Assembly (NCBI GenBank): GCA_946478305.1
Contig: CAMLBO010000001.1
Location: 62,001-126,000 of the forward strand
Origin: an uncultured Enterobacterales bacterium
GTDB taxonomy: Bacteria > Pseudomonadota > Gammaproteobacteria > Enterobacterales > Enterobacteriaceae
DNA: 64,000 bases
Direction: 5' to 3'
Part shown: piece after piece, positions 30,323 to 39,426 of the stretch
Position numbering within the stretch: the stretch's first letter is position 1
How the letters are laid out: every line of letters starts with the position of its first letter
Made by a program: the position numbers and the translations under genes
Notes under the pieces: generated by a model
What the model was told of the DNA's origin: nothing
Database searches by the model: none
The model's input: the letters and a program-made list of their open reading frames with translations, nothing else

Positions 30323-30754
30323 TTATTGACGCATGCTGACGGCAAGACGGTTGAATGCGTTCATCAGCCCGATAGCGAAGGTGAGTTCGGAGATTTCAAC
30401 ATCGCTGAAATGCGCTTTCAGTGGCTCATAAACGCTGTCCGGTGCACCGGTTGCGGCAATCAGGGTCATCGATTCCGCCCACGCCAGCGCTGCACGTTCG
30501 CGTTCAGAATACGCATGGCTGACTTGCCAGCCCGCCAGCTGATCCAGTTTGGTCTGGGCAACGTCCATTTTGCGCAGTGCCTTCGAGTGCATATCCAGAC
30601 AGTAGGCGCAGCCGTTGATTTGTGAAACGCGCAAGAATGCCAGCTCGATAATGACATTATCCAGCGGACCTTTTTCCAGCGCGCCAAGTGCGGCGACCAT
30701 CGGTTCCATCACGGACGAAGAGAGAGAGAAATAAGGTAAGCGAAGTGCGGTCAT
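30323..30754 (-). CDS. AhpD-like carboxymuconolactone decarboxylase family protein
   Basis: A 143-residue protein of the CMD/AhpD fold. The redox-active CxxC with its downstream His is present in INGCAYCLDMHSKAL, the pattern of alkylhydroperoxidase AhpD core proteins; such proteins are trimeric or hexameric cytoplasmic peroxidases or thiol oxidoreductases, often with unknown substrate. AGGAAA upstream decides the ATG at 30752-30754; the longer open frame has no site. It is divergent from a MocR-type regulator with 119 bp between them, a very common pairing that suggests control by that regulator. Confidence 0.8.
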   Translation of the reverse strand: MTALRLPYFSLSSSVMEPMVAALGALEKGPLDNVIIELAFLRVSQINGCAYCLDMHSKALRKMDVAQTKLDQLAGWQVSHAYSERERAALAWAESMTLIAATGAPDSVYEPLKAHFSDVEISELTFAIGLMNAFNRLAVSMRQ

Positions 30755-30873
30755 GATGATTTCCTGTGGTGAAATAGATTTAAGTGCGGACGCCCGATGC
30801 GTCTCGATGAACGCCACTTTACGCCCGGCATGGTCTATACTACAGAGCCATAAAATGTCTATTTAAGCAGGTC

Positions 30874-32346
30874 ATGATGAGCCGCTTCAGTCTCTCTTTT
30901 CGCCTCGACCCACAGCATAAAGCACCGCTTTACCGGCAAATTTACCTGCGCGTCAAACAGGCAATCATGGACGGAAAGCTGAAGACCGGCAGCCGGGTGC
31001 CCTCCGTAAGGGCGATGGCAAGCGAGCTGGGTGTGGCCCGCGCTACCGTCGAAAATGCTTATGGTTTGCTGACGGCAGAAGGTTTTCTGCAAAGCCGCGG
31101 GCAGGCAGGAACTACCGTCAGCGCACCGGCCAGTTTGTCTTTACCGTCGTCTTCTCCTGAGAGTGAAACGAAAGTCCATAAGCCAATTAACCCGATGCTG
31201 CCTTCTGTTTCTTCACTGCCTTTTCAGCTCGGGTTGCCTGCGCTGGACGCTTTCCCCAGGGCTATCTGGTCACGTATTGTTTCGCGCCAAATCCGGCATA
31301 CCAGTATGAATGATTTAGGTCACCCACCGCTGACCGGCGTCGATACGCTGCGTAATTCGGTTGCGCGCTATCTGCAACTTTCCCGGGGCTTTACCTGTCG
31401 TCCGGAACAAATCTTTATCTGCGGTGGCTATGCGCCGGTTCTGGATTTGATTATCGGCAGCCTGTTGCTGCCTGGTGATGGCGTGTGGCTGGAAGACCCC
31501 GGCTATCCGGTAACGCAGGCATTTTTCCGTGCGGCGGGTGCTACGCCGGTAGCCGTGAGCGTGGATGATGAAGGCATGAACATTCAGCAGGCCGTAGCGG
31601 ATTTTCCTCAGGCACGCTTTGCCGTGGTGACGCCTGCACATCAAAGCCCGACCGGCGTCACGATGAGCTTATCGCGCCGTATGGCTCTGCTGGACTGGGC
31701 GGCCAAACAGCAGGCATGGGTCATTGAAGATGATTACGACAGCGAATTCCGCTATCAGGGCCAGCCGTTGCCGTCGCTGAAGAGTCTTGATACACACGGC
31801 CGGGTGATTTATGCGGGAACCTTCAGCAAAACCCTGTTTCCGGCGCTGCGCTGTAGCTATGTGGTCGTGCCGGAAAGTTTGGTAGAAAAGGTCGAAGCCT
31901 ACTGCCCTTTGCGTATTTGCGCCACGCCCCCGTTGCTGCAGAGCAGCATCGCTGAGTTTATCGAACAGGGGCATTTTTACCGCCATTTGAAACGGATGCG
32001 CCAGCTCTACGCTGAGCGGCGGGGTTATCTTGAGCAGGCGCTGACGGCAGCTTTTTCCACAGATATGTTACGGATTAATCAGCAAGTCGGCGGGATTCAG
32101 CTATGCGCCAAACTAAACAGGTCGCTGGATGATGCAGTGATCGCAAAATGTGCGCGAGAGCAGGGGCTGGCAGTACAGGCATTATCAGACTGGCAGGTGT
32201 TTCGGCGGGAAGCGGGTGACGAACTAAGGCCTAACGGTTTACTGATGGGGTTTCCAAATATTATTTCACAGGAAGAGGCAGGGTTTCTGAGTCAGCGTTT
32301 GCGAAAGATTTTTAGTGAAATTTCTGGCGTCGGAAAATACCCATAG
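30874..32346 (+). CDS. MocR/PdxR-type transcriptional regulator (GntR HTH plus aminotransferase-like domain)
   Basis: 490 residues. The N-terminal GntR winged helix (about 12-82) includes APLYRQIYLRVKQAI and RVPSVRAMASELGVARATVENAY. After a Ser/Pro linker comes a fold type I aminotransferase domain with the PLP lysine at residue 319 (GTFSKTLFPALR) and NPSTG-type loops (PAHQSPTGVTMSLSRR). MocR proteins sense PLP-linked ligands and commonly control a divergent gene, here the AhpD-like one. The ligand cannot be told. A GC-rich hairpin follows the stop. Confidence 0.88.
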   Translation: MMSRFSLSFRLDPQHKAPLYRQIYLRVKQAIMDGKLKTGSRVPSVRAMASELGVARATVENAYGLLTAEGFLQSRGQAGTTVSAPASLSLPSSSPESETKVHKPINPMLPSVSSLPFQLGLPALDAFPRAIWSRIVSRQIRHTSMNDLGHPPLTGVDTLRNSVARYLQLSRGFTCRPEQIFICGGYAPVLDLIIGSLLLPGDGVWLEDPGYPVTQAFFRAAGATPVAVSVDDEGMNIQQAVADFPQARFAVVTPAHQSPTGVTMSLSRRMALLDWAAKQQAWVIEDDYDSEFRYQGQPLPSLKSLDTHGRVIYAGTFSKTLFPALRCSYVVVPESLVEKVEAYCPLRICATPPLLQSSIAEFIEQGHFYRHLKRMRQLYAERRGYLEQALTAAFSTDMLRINQQVGGIQLCAKLNRSLDDAVIAKCAREQGLAVQALSDWQVFRREAGDELRPNGLLMGFPNIISQEEAGFLSQRLRKIFSEISGVGKYP

Positions 32347-32349
32347 AAA

Positions 32350-32369
32350 ACGGGGCCAGATGGCCCCGT
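32350..32369 (+). repeat. GC-rich hairpin after the MocR gene
   Basis: ACGGGGCC / GGCCCCGT with loop AGAT forms a perfect 8-bp stem 3 bp after the stop codon. No T tract follows, so it may be a weak or factor-dependent terminator. Confidence 0.5.
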
Positions 32370-32463
32370 CGTCAAAGCGGATCAATAAGGGAATGAAAAC
32401 ATCCGCTTAAGAGGCTGGTACCCGACACAGGAAAATAGCCCCTTTGTTGATTGCCAGAACGTG

Positions 32464-32772
32464 TTAACGACGTCCCAGCAGAACACCGAGCACGATGCCG
32501 ACTGCGGCACCGACACCGACGCCATGCCACGGATTGTCTTTCACGTAGCTGGTGGCCTGATCGGCGGCATCACGGGCATGCTGTTTCAGGCTGCCATTGC
32601 CGCTGAAACGGGCGCGGGCATCGCGTAAAACGCCTTCCGCTTTACCACGGATTTTTTCCAGCTCATCTTTCGATTTGGCGCCCGATGACTGAAGTACTTC
32701 ATCGAGAGTATCGGCCAGCAGAGTTACATCCTGATTAATGTCTCGTTCGACTTTTTCTGATTTCTTAAACAT
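32464..32772 (-). CDS. DUF883 family protein (ElaB/YqjD-like)
   Basis: 102 residues with the ElaB/YqjD/YgaM pattern: an amphipathic, probably coiled N-terminal part (10-80) rich in Lys, Glu and Ala, then DNPWHGVGVGAAVGIVLGVLLGRR, a single C-terminal membrane segment with a glycine zipper. E. coli relatives are inner-membrane, stationary-phase proteins that bind ribosomes. Stands alone between the MocR gene and the MFS gene. Confidence 0.85.
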   Translation of the reverse strand: MFKKSEKVERDINQDVTLLADTLDEVLQSSGAKSKDELEKIRGKAEGVLRDARARFSGNGSLKQHARDAADQATSYVKDNPWHGVGVGAAVGIVLGVLLGRR

Positions 32773-33051
32773 GTGCCTCTCCTTGTTTGAACTGTCCGTT
32801 AAGCATAGCTCAAAATATTCTCAGTCGAGGATCCTCAGTCAGAACTCCCGTCATATTCGTTGTTATTAGTCGTTGTGACTCTTCGCTCAAGGCAGGCGCG
32901 GCGCGGCCTAACGTGACGTAGATCAGATTTTTCTGTAAGTATGTACAGGTTTGCAGCCAATAACATTTTTCCCGGTTTTTACTTTCCCTCCGCAGACAAA
33001 CCTGTCTATGCTGTTCTTTCCTCAAACTGTGATCTCCCTCCGGGTCCGTCC

Positions 33052-34251
33052 ATGTCGTTAAGTACGCTGCGCTCCAATTTGCAATTGAACCAACGCATTC
33101 TGTCATTCATGACATTTACCTTTGTCTGCTATCTGACGATTGGCTTGCCGCTGGCCGTGTTGCCGGGGTTTGTGCATAACACGCTCGGCTATAACTCGGT
33201 GCTGGCAGGATTGATTATCAGCGTGCAATATTTCGCGACGCTTGCCAGCCGCCCCCATGCCGGGCGGTATGCCGATCAACTGGGCCCAAAGAAGGTGGTG
33301 ATCTTCGGTCTGAGTTGTTGTGGGGTGAGCGGCCTTTTTTATGCATTAGCCTTTGTTTTTGCCGGGTCTCCGCTGGTCAGTTTATTGCTGCTGTGTGTCG
33401 GGCGGGCATTCCTTGGGGTTGGAGAAAGTTTTGCCAGTACCGGTACCACACTGTGGGGCATTGGTGCGGTGGGGGCGATGCACACTGCGCGGGTTATCTC
33501 ATGGAACGGAGTGGCAACGTATGGCGCGATGGCAGTCGGTGCTCCGCTGGGCGTGCTGCTGAATGCCCACTTCGGGCTGATGGGCGTTGCAGTGCTTATT
33601 GTGGTTTGTGTGGCCATCGCGGTGTGGCTCGCCACGCAAAAAGCGGCGATTTCGGTCAGTACCGGCAAACGCATTGCCTTCAAAGCGGTCGTCGGACGCA
33701 TCTGGCTGCATGGGCTCGGGCTTGGGTTCGGCACGATTGGTTTTGGCGTGATCGCCACCTTCATCACCCTTTATTACGCGGATAAAAACTGGAGTGGTGC
33801 CGCCTTCACGCTGACGTTATTCAGCCTGGGGTTTGTCGGCGCACGTCTGGTCTTTGCCAATACCATTAATCGTTTTGGTGGTCTGCGCGTGTCACTGTTC
33901 TCGTTTGTTTTCGAAGCCATTGGCCTGTTGATGATCTGGCAGGGCAGTGATCCGCTTATCGTTCAGCTTGGGGCATTACTGACAGGTTGTGGTTTCTCGC
34001 TGATTTTCCCGGCGCTGGGGGTCGAAGCTGTAAAACAGGTGCCGCCGCAGAATCAGGGAACCGCGCTTGGCACGTACTCGGCATTTCTGGATCTGGGGCT
34101 CGGGCTGACCGGCCCGGTTGCGGGTTTACTGATTGCCCATGCAGGAACGCCCTCAATTTATCTGGCTGCCGCCATCATGGTGGTACTGGCGTGGTTACTG
34201 ACGCTACGGTTATATAAAATTCAACCACGTGCCCGTGAATCGAAAGATTAA
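33052..34251 (+). CDS. MFS transporter, YhhS/YfcJ-like
   Basis: A 399-residue, 12-helix major facilitator closely like E. coli YhhS: YLTIGLPLAVLPGFVH at helix 1, SRPHAGRYADQLGPKK (the MFS loop 2-3 motif), RVISWNGVATYGAMAVGAPLGV at helix 5 and FSLIFPALGVEAVKQVPPQNQG. Members are drug:H+ antiporter-like exporters, with glyphosate tolerance reported for YhhS; natural substrates are unclear. Similarity begins at MSLSTLRSNLQLNQRI, so I use the ATG at 33052, although its ribosome site is weak and the frame stays open 111 bp upstream. Confidence 0.85.
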   Translation: MSLSTLRSNLQLNQRILSFMTFTFVCYLTIGLPLAVLPGFVHNTLGYNSVLAGLIISVQYFATLASRPHAGRYADQLGPKKVVIFGLSCCGVSGLFYALAFVFAGSPLVSLLLLCVGRAFLGVGESFASTGTTLWGIGAVGAMHTARVISWNGVATYGAMAVGAPLGVLLNAHFGLMGVAVLIVVCVAIAVWLATQKAAISVSTGKRIAFKAVVGRIWLHGLGLGFGTIGFGVIATFITLYYADKNWSGAAFTLTLFSLGFVGARLVFANTINRFGGLRVSLFSFVFEAIGLLMIWQGSDPLIVQLGALLTGCGFSLIFPALGVEAVKQVPPQNQGTALGTYSAFLDLGLGLTGPVAGLLIAHAGTPSIYLAAAIMVVLAWLLTLRLYKIQPRARESKD

Positions 34252-34412
34252 GCGGCCCAAAACAGAACGGAAGACATATAGTGCATAACGTCGGAGAATT
34301 TATCTTATCTGGCTTAGATAATTCCTAAATATGCCGAATCCTGGGATAAAGAGGTTATTCACGCGTTTGAATACGTTAAGGTCCCTTGCGGTTAAAGAAG
34401 CGAGGAGCAACC

Positions 34413-34748
34413 ATGTATTTACGGCCAGATGAAGTAGCGCGTGTATTAGAAAATTCAGGTTTTGAGCGCGATTTTGTTGATGATAAAGCTTACGGCTATC
34501 GCCGGGGCGAGCATTACGTTTATGTGAACCGGGAAGCGCGGTTTGGTCGGACTGCCCTGGTTATTCACCCGGCGCTGAAAGAGCGCAGTGAGCGTTTTGC
34601 CGATCCAACGGCCTCTTTTCGCAGCAGTCAGGTTTACACCCGTTTCCCTCTGGATGTTGCCAGTGACAGCGAAGCCTACTACGGCATCTGTCATGGTTTC
34701 AGTTCGCGACAGATTCTGGCGAGCTATCTTGAAAACGTCTTCCGGTAA
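34413..34748 (+). CDS. ygaC: DUF2002 family protein (YgaC-like)
   Basis: 111 residues, starting [18 protein letters not shown], with [29 protein letters not shown] and [10 protein letters not shown]; this is nearly the sequence I remember for E. coli YgaC, a small cytoplasmic protein of unknown function whose gene is iron-regulated in E. coli. GAGGAG 7 nt upstream fixes the ATG. About 40 bp further upstream of the gene is an imperfect dyad (AATTTATCT / AGATAATT) of unknown meaning. The gene stands alone, with no obvious operon partner. Confidence 0.8.
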   Translation: MYLRPDEVARVLENSGFERDFVDDKAYGYRRGEHYVYVNREARFGRTALVIHPALKERSERFADPTASFRSSQVYTRFPLDVASDSEAYYGICHGFSSRQILASYLENVFR

Positions 34749-34806
34749 TATGCCAACAGCGCTGATCCCTCAGCGCTGTTCTTCCATCTGCTTCGTACTC
34801 CCCGTC

Positions 34807-35694
34807 TTACTTCAGTGGCAATAAAATATCCGTCTGCTGCGCATGTTCAGGTAACGCTTCATCAAGTTGCAGATAACGGAAATAGACTGGAAAATCCCGT
34901 AACTCCTCACCACTTTGCGGCAACCACTGGCGGTACAGATAGTAAACGCTGTCGCTGATACGATCATAAGAGCCGACGTGCCGCACCACGGCGCAGCGCC
35001 CACCCGGTAGCATTTTACTGATCACCCCTTGTGGGTTGGCGGGGATCTCGGCCTTTGTCTGATCATTCAATTCGCCGCAAATATCAAAGCGGAATTCATT
35101 GCCCGGCGTGGTCAATGGGTCATTATACGGAACGCCGTAGGTGCCCTTCGTCGCATAATCTGACAAGCCAAATGCTTTGCGCCATTCGATAAACGTGGCC
35201 ACCGAATTATTCACCCGCATCGGCTCCCCCAGATGCTCAAGCACCGCTACGGACAAGGGTTCAACGCTAATAATTTTCACATCCATCTCTTCCATCCTCT
35301 TCTGGTTTTCCCTGCCGGGAAACTGGAAATGTTTATGCCAGTCAACCCAAACCGGATCCTTACGGAATTCGCGGGGGCTCAGGCCAAAGGTATTCTTGAA
35401 GGCTCTGGAAAATGATTCGGGATTTTCAAATCCTGCATCTAACGCAATATCGATAATCTTGTCTGGCAACGGTTTAATCAGGCGGTATGAGGCGCGTTTT
35501 AACCGCATCAGCGTAATGTAACGGCTGACGCTGACCCCGCAATACTGGCTGAACTGACGGTGGAAATGAAACCGTGAGAAACAGGCCACTTCGCTCAGTT
35601 GTTCTACGCTCAGCGTACTGTCGAGATGCTGATCTATATAAGTGAACACCTGTTCGAAACGCCGGACATAGAGATCGATTTTGTCGTTGTTCAT
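34807..35694 (-). CDS. AraC family regulator with GyrI-like effector domain
   Basis: 295 residues. The N-terminal half holds two AraC helix-turn-helix units (VEQLSEVACFSRFHFHRQFSQY and IIDIALDAGFENPESFSRAFKNTFGLSPREFR); the C-terminal half (from about 130) is a GyrI-like small-molecule domain as in SbmC/Rob-type proteins (VKIISVEPLSVAVLEHLGEP, GGRCAVVRHVGSYDRI). Such proteins often sense amphipathic drugs and control efflux or detoxification. GAGGG before the ATG at 35692-35694 decides the start. Targets are not evident; yicN lies just upstream on the same strand but is separated by a terminator. Confidence 0.85.
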   Translation of the reverse strand: MNNDKIDLYVRRFEQVFTYIDQHLDSTLSVEQLSEVACFSRFHFHRQFSQYCGVSVSRYITLMRLKRASYRLIKPLPDKIIDIALDAGFENPESFSRAFKNTFGLSPREFRKDPVWVDWHKHFQFPGRENQKRMEEMDVKIISVEPLSVAVLEHLGEPMRVNNSVATFIEWRKAFGLSDYATKGTYGVPYNDPLTTPGNEFRFDICGELNDQTKAEIPANPQGVISKMLPGGRCAVVRHVGSYDRISDSVYYLYRQWLPQSGEELRDFPVYFRYLQLDEALPEHAQQTDILLPLK

Positions 35695-35774
35695 TTTCCC
35701 TCTCTTCAAGGTTTTCACTTTGCCTGCCAGGCGGCCCAAATTCCTGACCGAGATTGCTCTTTGGGGAGGAGAAT

Positions 35775-35794
35775 GAAAACGGCCCGAAAGGGCC
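35775..35794 (-). terminator. Terminator of the yicN-like gene
   Basis: CGGCCC / GGGCCG with a 4-nt loop is followed on the minus strand by TTTTC, 15 bp after the stop at 35809. Confidence 0.65.
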
Positions 35795-35808
35795 GCGTTC
35801 TTACACAC

Positions 35809-36249
35809 TTAAACCAGATGGATCTGATTATAGGTATCGTTGTACTGGCGGCGGAACTGGGCCAGTTCGAAAGGCTCTATCTCCAGTTCAGCAAAATAGA
35901 ACAGCGCCAGTTCGGCATGTTCGCTGGTGAGCTGTGGCGACAGGTGCGCACGGATCAAAATCTCACGCCATTTGACGACATTTTCGTCAGATGGATCTTT
36001 AATGAAAGTGTGATAGATAAACACAATATAGGCGGCTTTGCGGATCTCTTCGGCATAGCCTCCGCTGATCGAACGGATAAACATCTGGCTTTGACGTTCC
36101 CCCATTTCCAGCAGCATAGAATCAATATACACCGGCTTTATTTTTAACAGGCTGGCAAGGGAATCATTGGCCTTGCGGGTGTCTGCGGTCATGAACCAAT
36201 ACCCTACGATGAAAACCACAACAATTGCTGCAAGCATAATCCATATCAT
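35809..36249 (-). CDS. yicN: DUF1198 family protein (YicN-like)
   Basis: 146 residues, beginning MIWIMLAAIVVVFIVGYWFMTADTRKA in parts: an N-terminal membrane anchor (2-20) followed by a soluble helical domain, ending with YNDTYNQIHL. This matches the E. coli YicN/DUF1198 plan (about 150 residues, MIWIMLA start). No function is known. GGAGG about 12 nt upstream supports the ATG at 36247-36249. pfkB lies 149 bp upstream on the same strand. Confidence 0.75.
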   Translation of the reverse strand: MIWIMLAAIVVVFIVGYWFMTADTRKANDSLASLLKIKPVYIDSMLLEMGERQSQMFIRSISGGYAEEIRKAAYIVFIYHTFIKDPSDENVVKWREILIRAHLSPQLTSEHAELALFYFAELEIEPFELAQFRRQYNDTYNQIHLV

Positions 36250-36398
36250 TCTGGACGTTGGCCTCCGGCCTAATCTGGCGTAACGAAAAGATGCGCGGGG
36301 CACCCGATGCGGCGAGTTTATCTGGTTATCACCTGAAAAGCCTAAGGGGAAAGACGAAGAATTTGCGCCCCGGCGTAATCGTGGGGCGCGAAGCGGAT

Positions 36399-37370
36399 TT
36401 AATTCACCGACGAATGAGCAGGGCTCTGCTGGCAAAGATAATCATAAATGCCATGTGTATCGGTATGAGAACACAGACGGGTGCCGATATTCAGCGTCGC
36501 TGCGCTCCCAGCTGCTACGCCATAACGCACGATATCCAGCAAATCGGCACCGGCGGCCAACTTCAGCGTCATCGCGCCCACCATGCTGTCCCCTGCGCCC
36601 ACGGTACTCATTTTTTTCACCGGAGGAGGCGTCACCTGGAACCAGCGTTCGGCATCCACCGCCAGCGCGCCCTGTGGGCCGAGGGAGACCACCACGCGTT
36701 TCGCGCCGCCCTCACGAATAATTTGGCGTGCAGCGTTAAGTACGTCGTCCGGTTTTTCCAGCGGGTGGCCAACCAGCTGTGCGAGCTCATTCTGATTGGG
36801 TTTGACCAGTGCCAGCCCGCCTAATTTTAGCCCAGCCGCCAGTGCATCCCCTGAGCTGTCGAGAATGCAGTGCAGCCCAGCGCGCTGGGCTTTATGCAGC
36901 AGTTCAGTCAGCGCGTCGACTTCCGTCCCCGGCGGTAAGCTACCGCTGACCACCAGAATGGAACCGGCAGCCAGCTGCGTCACTTTGCTACTCAGCGCGC
37001 TGAACTCCCCGGCAGTGAGCTTCGCACCGGGCATGACAAAGCGGTACTGCTCCCCGGTATTTTCGGTGTGAACGTGCAGATTCTGCCGTGTCCAGTCGAG
37101 GGTTTCCAGCGTATCGGTGGTGATGCCTTCCTCTTCCAGCAGCTCTGCCAGATGAGCGCCGGTAGGGCCGCCAACCGGGAAGAGCGCCGTGGCTTTGCCA
37201 CCGAGATGCACAATAGCGCGTGCCACGTTGATACCGCCCCCGCCGGGCTCAAATACCGGGGCGGTGCAGCGTAATTTACCTTCAGGATAAATTTTCGGTG
37301 TGACCGTGGCGCTGTCGAGTGAAGGTGCCAGAGTCAGCGTAACAATAGGGGTTTCAGCTTTCTGTATCAT
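36399..37370 (-). CDS. pfkB: 6-phosphofructokinase II
   Basis: PfkB is the minor, ribokinase-family phosphofructokinase that makes fructose 1,6-bisphosphate; it also accepts tagatose 6-phosphate in E. coli, which links it to the galactitol genes 10 kb away. Signatures: TLTLAPSLDSATVTPKIYPEGKL in parts, FEPGGGGINVARAIVHLGG, PGAKLTAGEF and the catalytic anion-hole STVGAGDSMVGAM. GAGGGAG upstream selects the ATG at 37368-37370 (323 residues; E. coli 309, with a short extra C-tail). The gene is monocistronic by spacing. Confidence 0.93.
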   Translation of the reverse strand: MIQKAETPIVTLTLAPSLDSATVTPKIYPEGKLRCTAPVFEPGGGGINVARAIVHLGGKATALFPVGGPTGAHLAELLEEEGITTDTLETLDWTRQNLHVHTENTGEQYRFVMPGAKLTAGEFSALSSKVTQLAAGSILVVSGSLPPGTEVDALTELLHKAQRAGLHCILDSSGDALAAGLKLGGLALVKPNQNELAQLVGHPLEKPDDVLNAARQIIREGGAKRVVVSLGPQGALAVDAERWFQVTPPPVKKMSTVGAGDSMVGAMTLKLAAGADLLDIVRYGVAAGSAATLNIGTRLCSHTDTHGIYDYLCQQSPAHSSVN

Positions 37371-37537
37371 GGTTGCTCCCTCAAAGGTGAGATCAGATCC
37401 CCAGCCTAGCACCTGACGAAATAAGCGGGTTATTTGATCGCCGTTTTAGCGTCACAGATCAAATCAGCAGGTGCCACTATGACATCATGGTGATAGGGTA
37501 AAACTCAGAATTCACGGGATGAATATGAGGGAAGAAA

Positions 37538-38071
37538 ATGGCCAGAAATATTGAGATAAAAGCCAAAATAGACGATTTTTCAGCGATGTATGAAAAGATT
37601 GGTCTGATGGCCGAAGGGTTGCCTGATCTTATTGATCAAGATGACACCTTCTTCATCTGTCCGCATGGGCGTCTGAAATTGCGCACGCTGGCAGTCGATC
37701 GTGGCGAATTGATCTTCTATCAACGCCCTGATCAGGCGGGGCCGAAACCCAGTTTTTATGTGCTCACAGCAACGGCTGACCCCGACGGTTTACGCCATAC
37801 CCTGACGTTGGCCTATGGTGCTGCCGGACGCGTTATCAAACAGCGCACGTTGTTTATGGTGGGGCAGACTCGACTGCATCTCGACCGGGTGAAGGGGCTG
37901 GGGGATTACCTGGAGTTTGAAGTGGTACTGGCCGATCACCAAAGCCATGAAGAGGGTATCGCTATCGCCGAAGCGTTGCTGGAAAAACTGCACATAGACC
38001 GTCAGGAATTGATCGATCAGGCCTATGTGGATTTACTCAATGCGAAAGGAAAACGTTCGCAGGCAGACTAA
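37538..38071 (+). CDS. CYTH domain protein (class IV adenylate cyclase-like)
   Basis: 177 residues starting MARNIEIKAKIDDF, with the ExExK-type motif that names the CYTH fold (here EIKAK) and a later LEFEVVL strand carrying paired acidic residues. CYTH proteins act on triphosphates (class IV adenylate cyclases, thiamine triphosphatase, inorganic triphosphatase). The tail AIAEALLEKLHIDRQELIDQAYVDLL resembles CyaB-type proteins, but which reaction it performs is uncertain. Its 3' end overlaps the convergent monooxygenase gene by 4 bp. Confidence 0.75.
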   Translation: MARNIEIKAKIDDFSAMYEKIGLMAEGLPDLIDQDDTFFICPHGRLKLRTLAVDRGELIFYQRPDQAGPKPSFYVLTATADPDGLRHTLTLAYGAAGRVIKQRTLFMVGQTRLHLDRVKGLGDYLEFEVVLADHQSHEEGIAIAEALLEKLHIDRQELIDQAYVDLLNAKGKRSQAD

Positions 38072-39348
38072 TCGCCGCTCCACCACTGCACCAGCGACGG
38101 GCCGGGGGAGAGATCATAATGCGCCTCGCCGAGCAGATGGTTGAGGATTTTTGCTGACCGCCACGCGGTGAGCGTCAGTTGGCCTTCGGCGCTGCCGTGG
38201 CTGTGGATCCCGGCATTGACCGCATAAATTCGGTTGTTCGCCGGGCCTTCCCATTCCAGGTTGAAATTGGGCCGCAGGGGAAGATGCTGTTCGCGATCGT
38301 AAGGGATGCGGTCCAGCAGCGGACCCAGATAATCCGGTAAGCCCGGCCGGTAACCTGTCGCCATAATGACAATGTCGGCGACGAAATGCTCTTCACAATT
38401 CTCCAGCCCGTGTAACGCCTGTAACCGATAGCCGCCGTTAGCTTCTTGAGTAATATTATCCAGCGCGCGGTGGGGCAATAGGCGCACATTGCGCGGCTGA
38501 TGCAGTACATCAAAGCGATGGTAAAGCTGCTTATAAATCGCTTCCAGCGTGTGATAGCTGATGCCATCAGAAGGCAGTTTCTGCGTTTTTATCTCCTGCT
38601 CACGGATCTCCTCCGGCAGCGTATAGAAATAGTTAACGTACTCAGGGGTGAAATATTCATTGGTAAAAATCGATTCATCCAGCGGCTGGAAGTTCGGTCT
38701 GCGCGACAGCCAGCTTAGCTCGGCGAATTCCCCCCAGTGGTTATCCAGCGCGTTCAAGATAATGTCGGCACCGCTCTGACCGCCGCCCACCACCATTATC
38801 CGCTTACCGGTAAAGTCGGGGTCGCGCAGCTCCATTTCCGAGGCGTGAAAACAGTTTTGACTCAGGGCTGAACGCGCCGACCGCGGTACCCAGGGAGCAT
38901 GGCCAGTACCTAGGCAAATATTGCGCGCTCTGTGTTCACCTTTTTGGGTATGTACGATGAACTCCTGTTTCGCGTCATCAAAATCTATCTCCTCAACCGG
39001 CTGCGAGAAGTGTAAACGATCAATACGTGCGCATGCCCAACGCAGGTAATCGGAAAACTCGTCGCGGCTGATAATGAGCTGTTCGGTAGCCAGGAAACGG
39101 TAGATTTTCTTCTGTTCCACCAGATAATTGATGAACGAAAACTCACTGCGTGGCGCAACGGTGGTGACCAGATCCTGTAACACATAGGTCTGCATCGTGG
39201 CAGTGGGCAATAACATGCCGGGATGCCAGCTGAACTCTTTATTTGCGTCGAAAAAAGCACTCTCAATTTTTCCGGTATCCTTCGCCAGCGCGGCCAGGCT
39301 CAGGTTAAACGGACCAATCCCCACACCAATCAAATCTACTGCCGACAT
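38068..39348 (-). CDS. Lysine/ornithine N-hydroxylase (siderophore-type flavin monooxygenase)
   Basis: 426 residues with FAD site GVGIGPFNLSLAAL near the N-terminus, NADPH site VVGGGQSGADI in the middle and the ATGYRPG/L substrate-gate motif near the C-terminus, the layout of IucD (lysine N6-) and PvdA (ornithine N5-) hydroxylases. These enzymes make the hydroxamate precursors of aerobactin, desferrioxamine and similar siderophores. No synthetase, decarboxylase or acyltransferase gene lies beside it, so it is an orphan here. A good AAGGA lies about 10 nt before the ATG. Divergent from the phzF-like gene across 78 bp. Confidence 0.85.
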   Translation of the reverse strand: MSAVDLIGVGIGPFNLSLAALAKDTGKIESAFFDANKEFSWHPGMLLPTATMQTYVLQDLVTTVAPRSEFSFINYLVEQKKIYRFLATEQLIISRDEFSDYLRWACARIDRLHFSQPVEEIDFDDAKQEFIVHTQKGEHRARNICLGTGHAPWVPRSARSALSQNCFHASEMELRDPDFTGKRIMVVGGGQSGADIILNALDNHWGEFAELSWLSRRPNFQPLDESIFTNEYFTPEYVNYFYTLPEEIREQEIKTQKLPSDGISYHTLEAIYKQLYHRFDVLHQPRNVRLLPHRALDNITQEANGGYRLQALHGLENCEEHFVADIVIMATGYRPGLPDYLGPLLDRIPYDREQHLPLRPNFNLEWEGPANNRIYAVNAGIHSHGSAEGQLTLTAWRSAKILNHLLGEAHYDLSPGPSLVQWWSGD

Positions 39349-39370
39349 GATTTAAATTCCTTTTCCCTTT

Positions 39371-39386
39371 ATGATTTCTTAATCAT
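39371..39386. repeat. Inverted repeat in the divergent promoter region of the N-hydroxylase and PhzF genes
   Basis: ATGATT and AATCAT are separated by TCTT, 23 bp before the hydroxylase start and 41 bp before the phzF-like start. It is a possible operator; arm spacing does not fit a Fur box. Confidence 0.4.
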
Positions 39387-39426
39387 AGAACAACACGCTA
39401 AAAGCGGATTTTAAATAGGACTCTTC

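Noticed and set aside
32810-33106. Minus-strand open frame in front of the YhhS-like gene
   Set aside because: It overlaps the promoter and start region of a well-supported gene and has no family features.
39371-39386. Fur box for the N-hydroxylase gene
   Set aside because: The ATGATT/AATCAT dyad has a 4-bp centre that does not fit the 9-1-9 Fur pattern.
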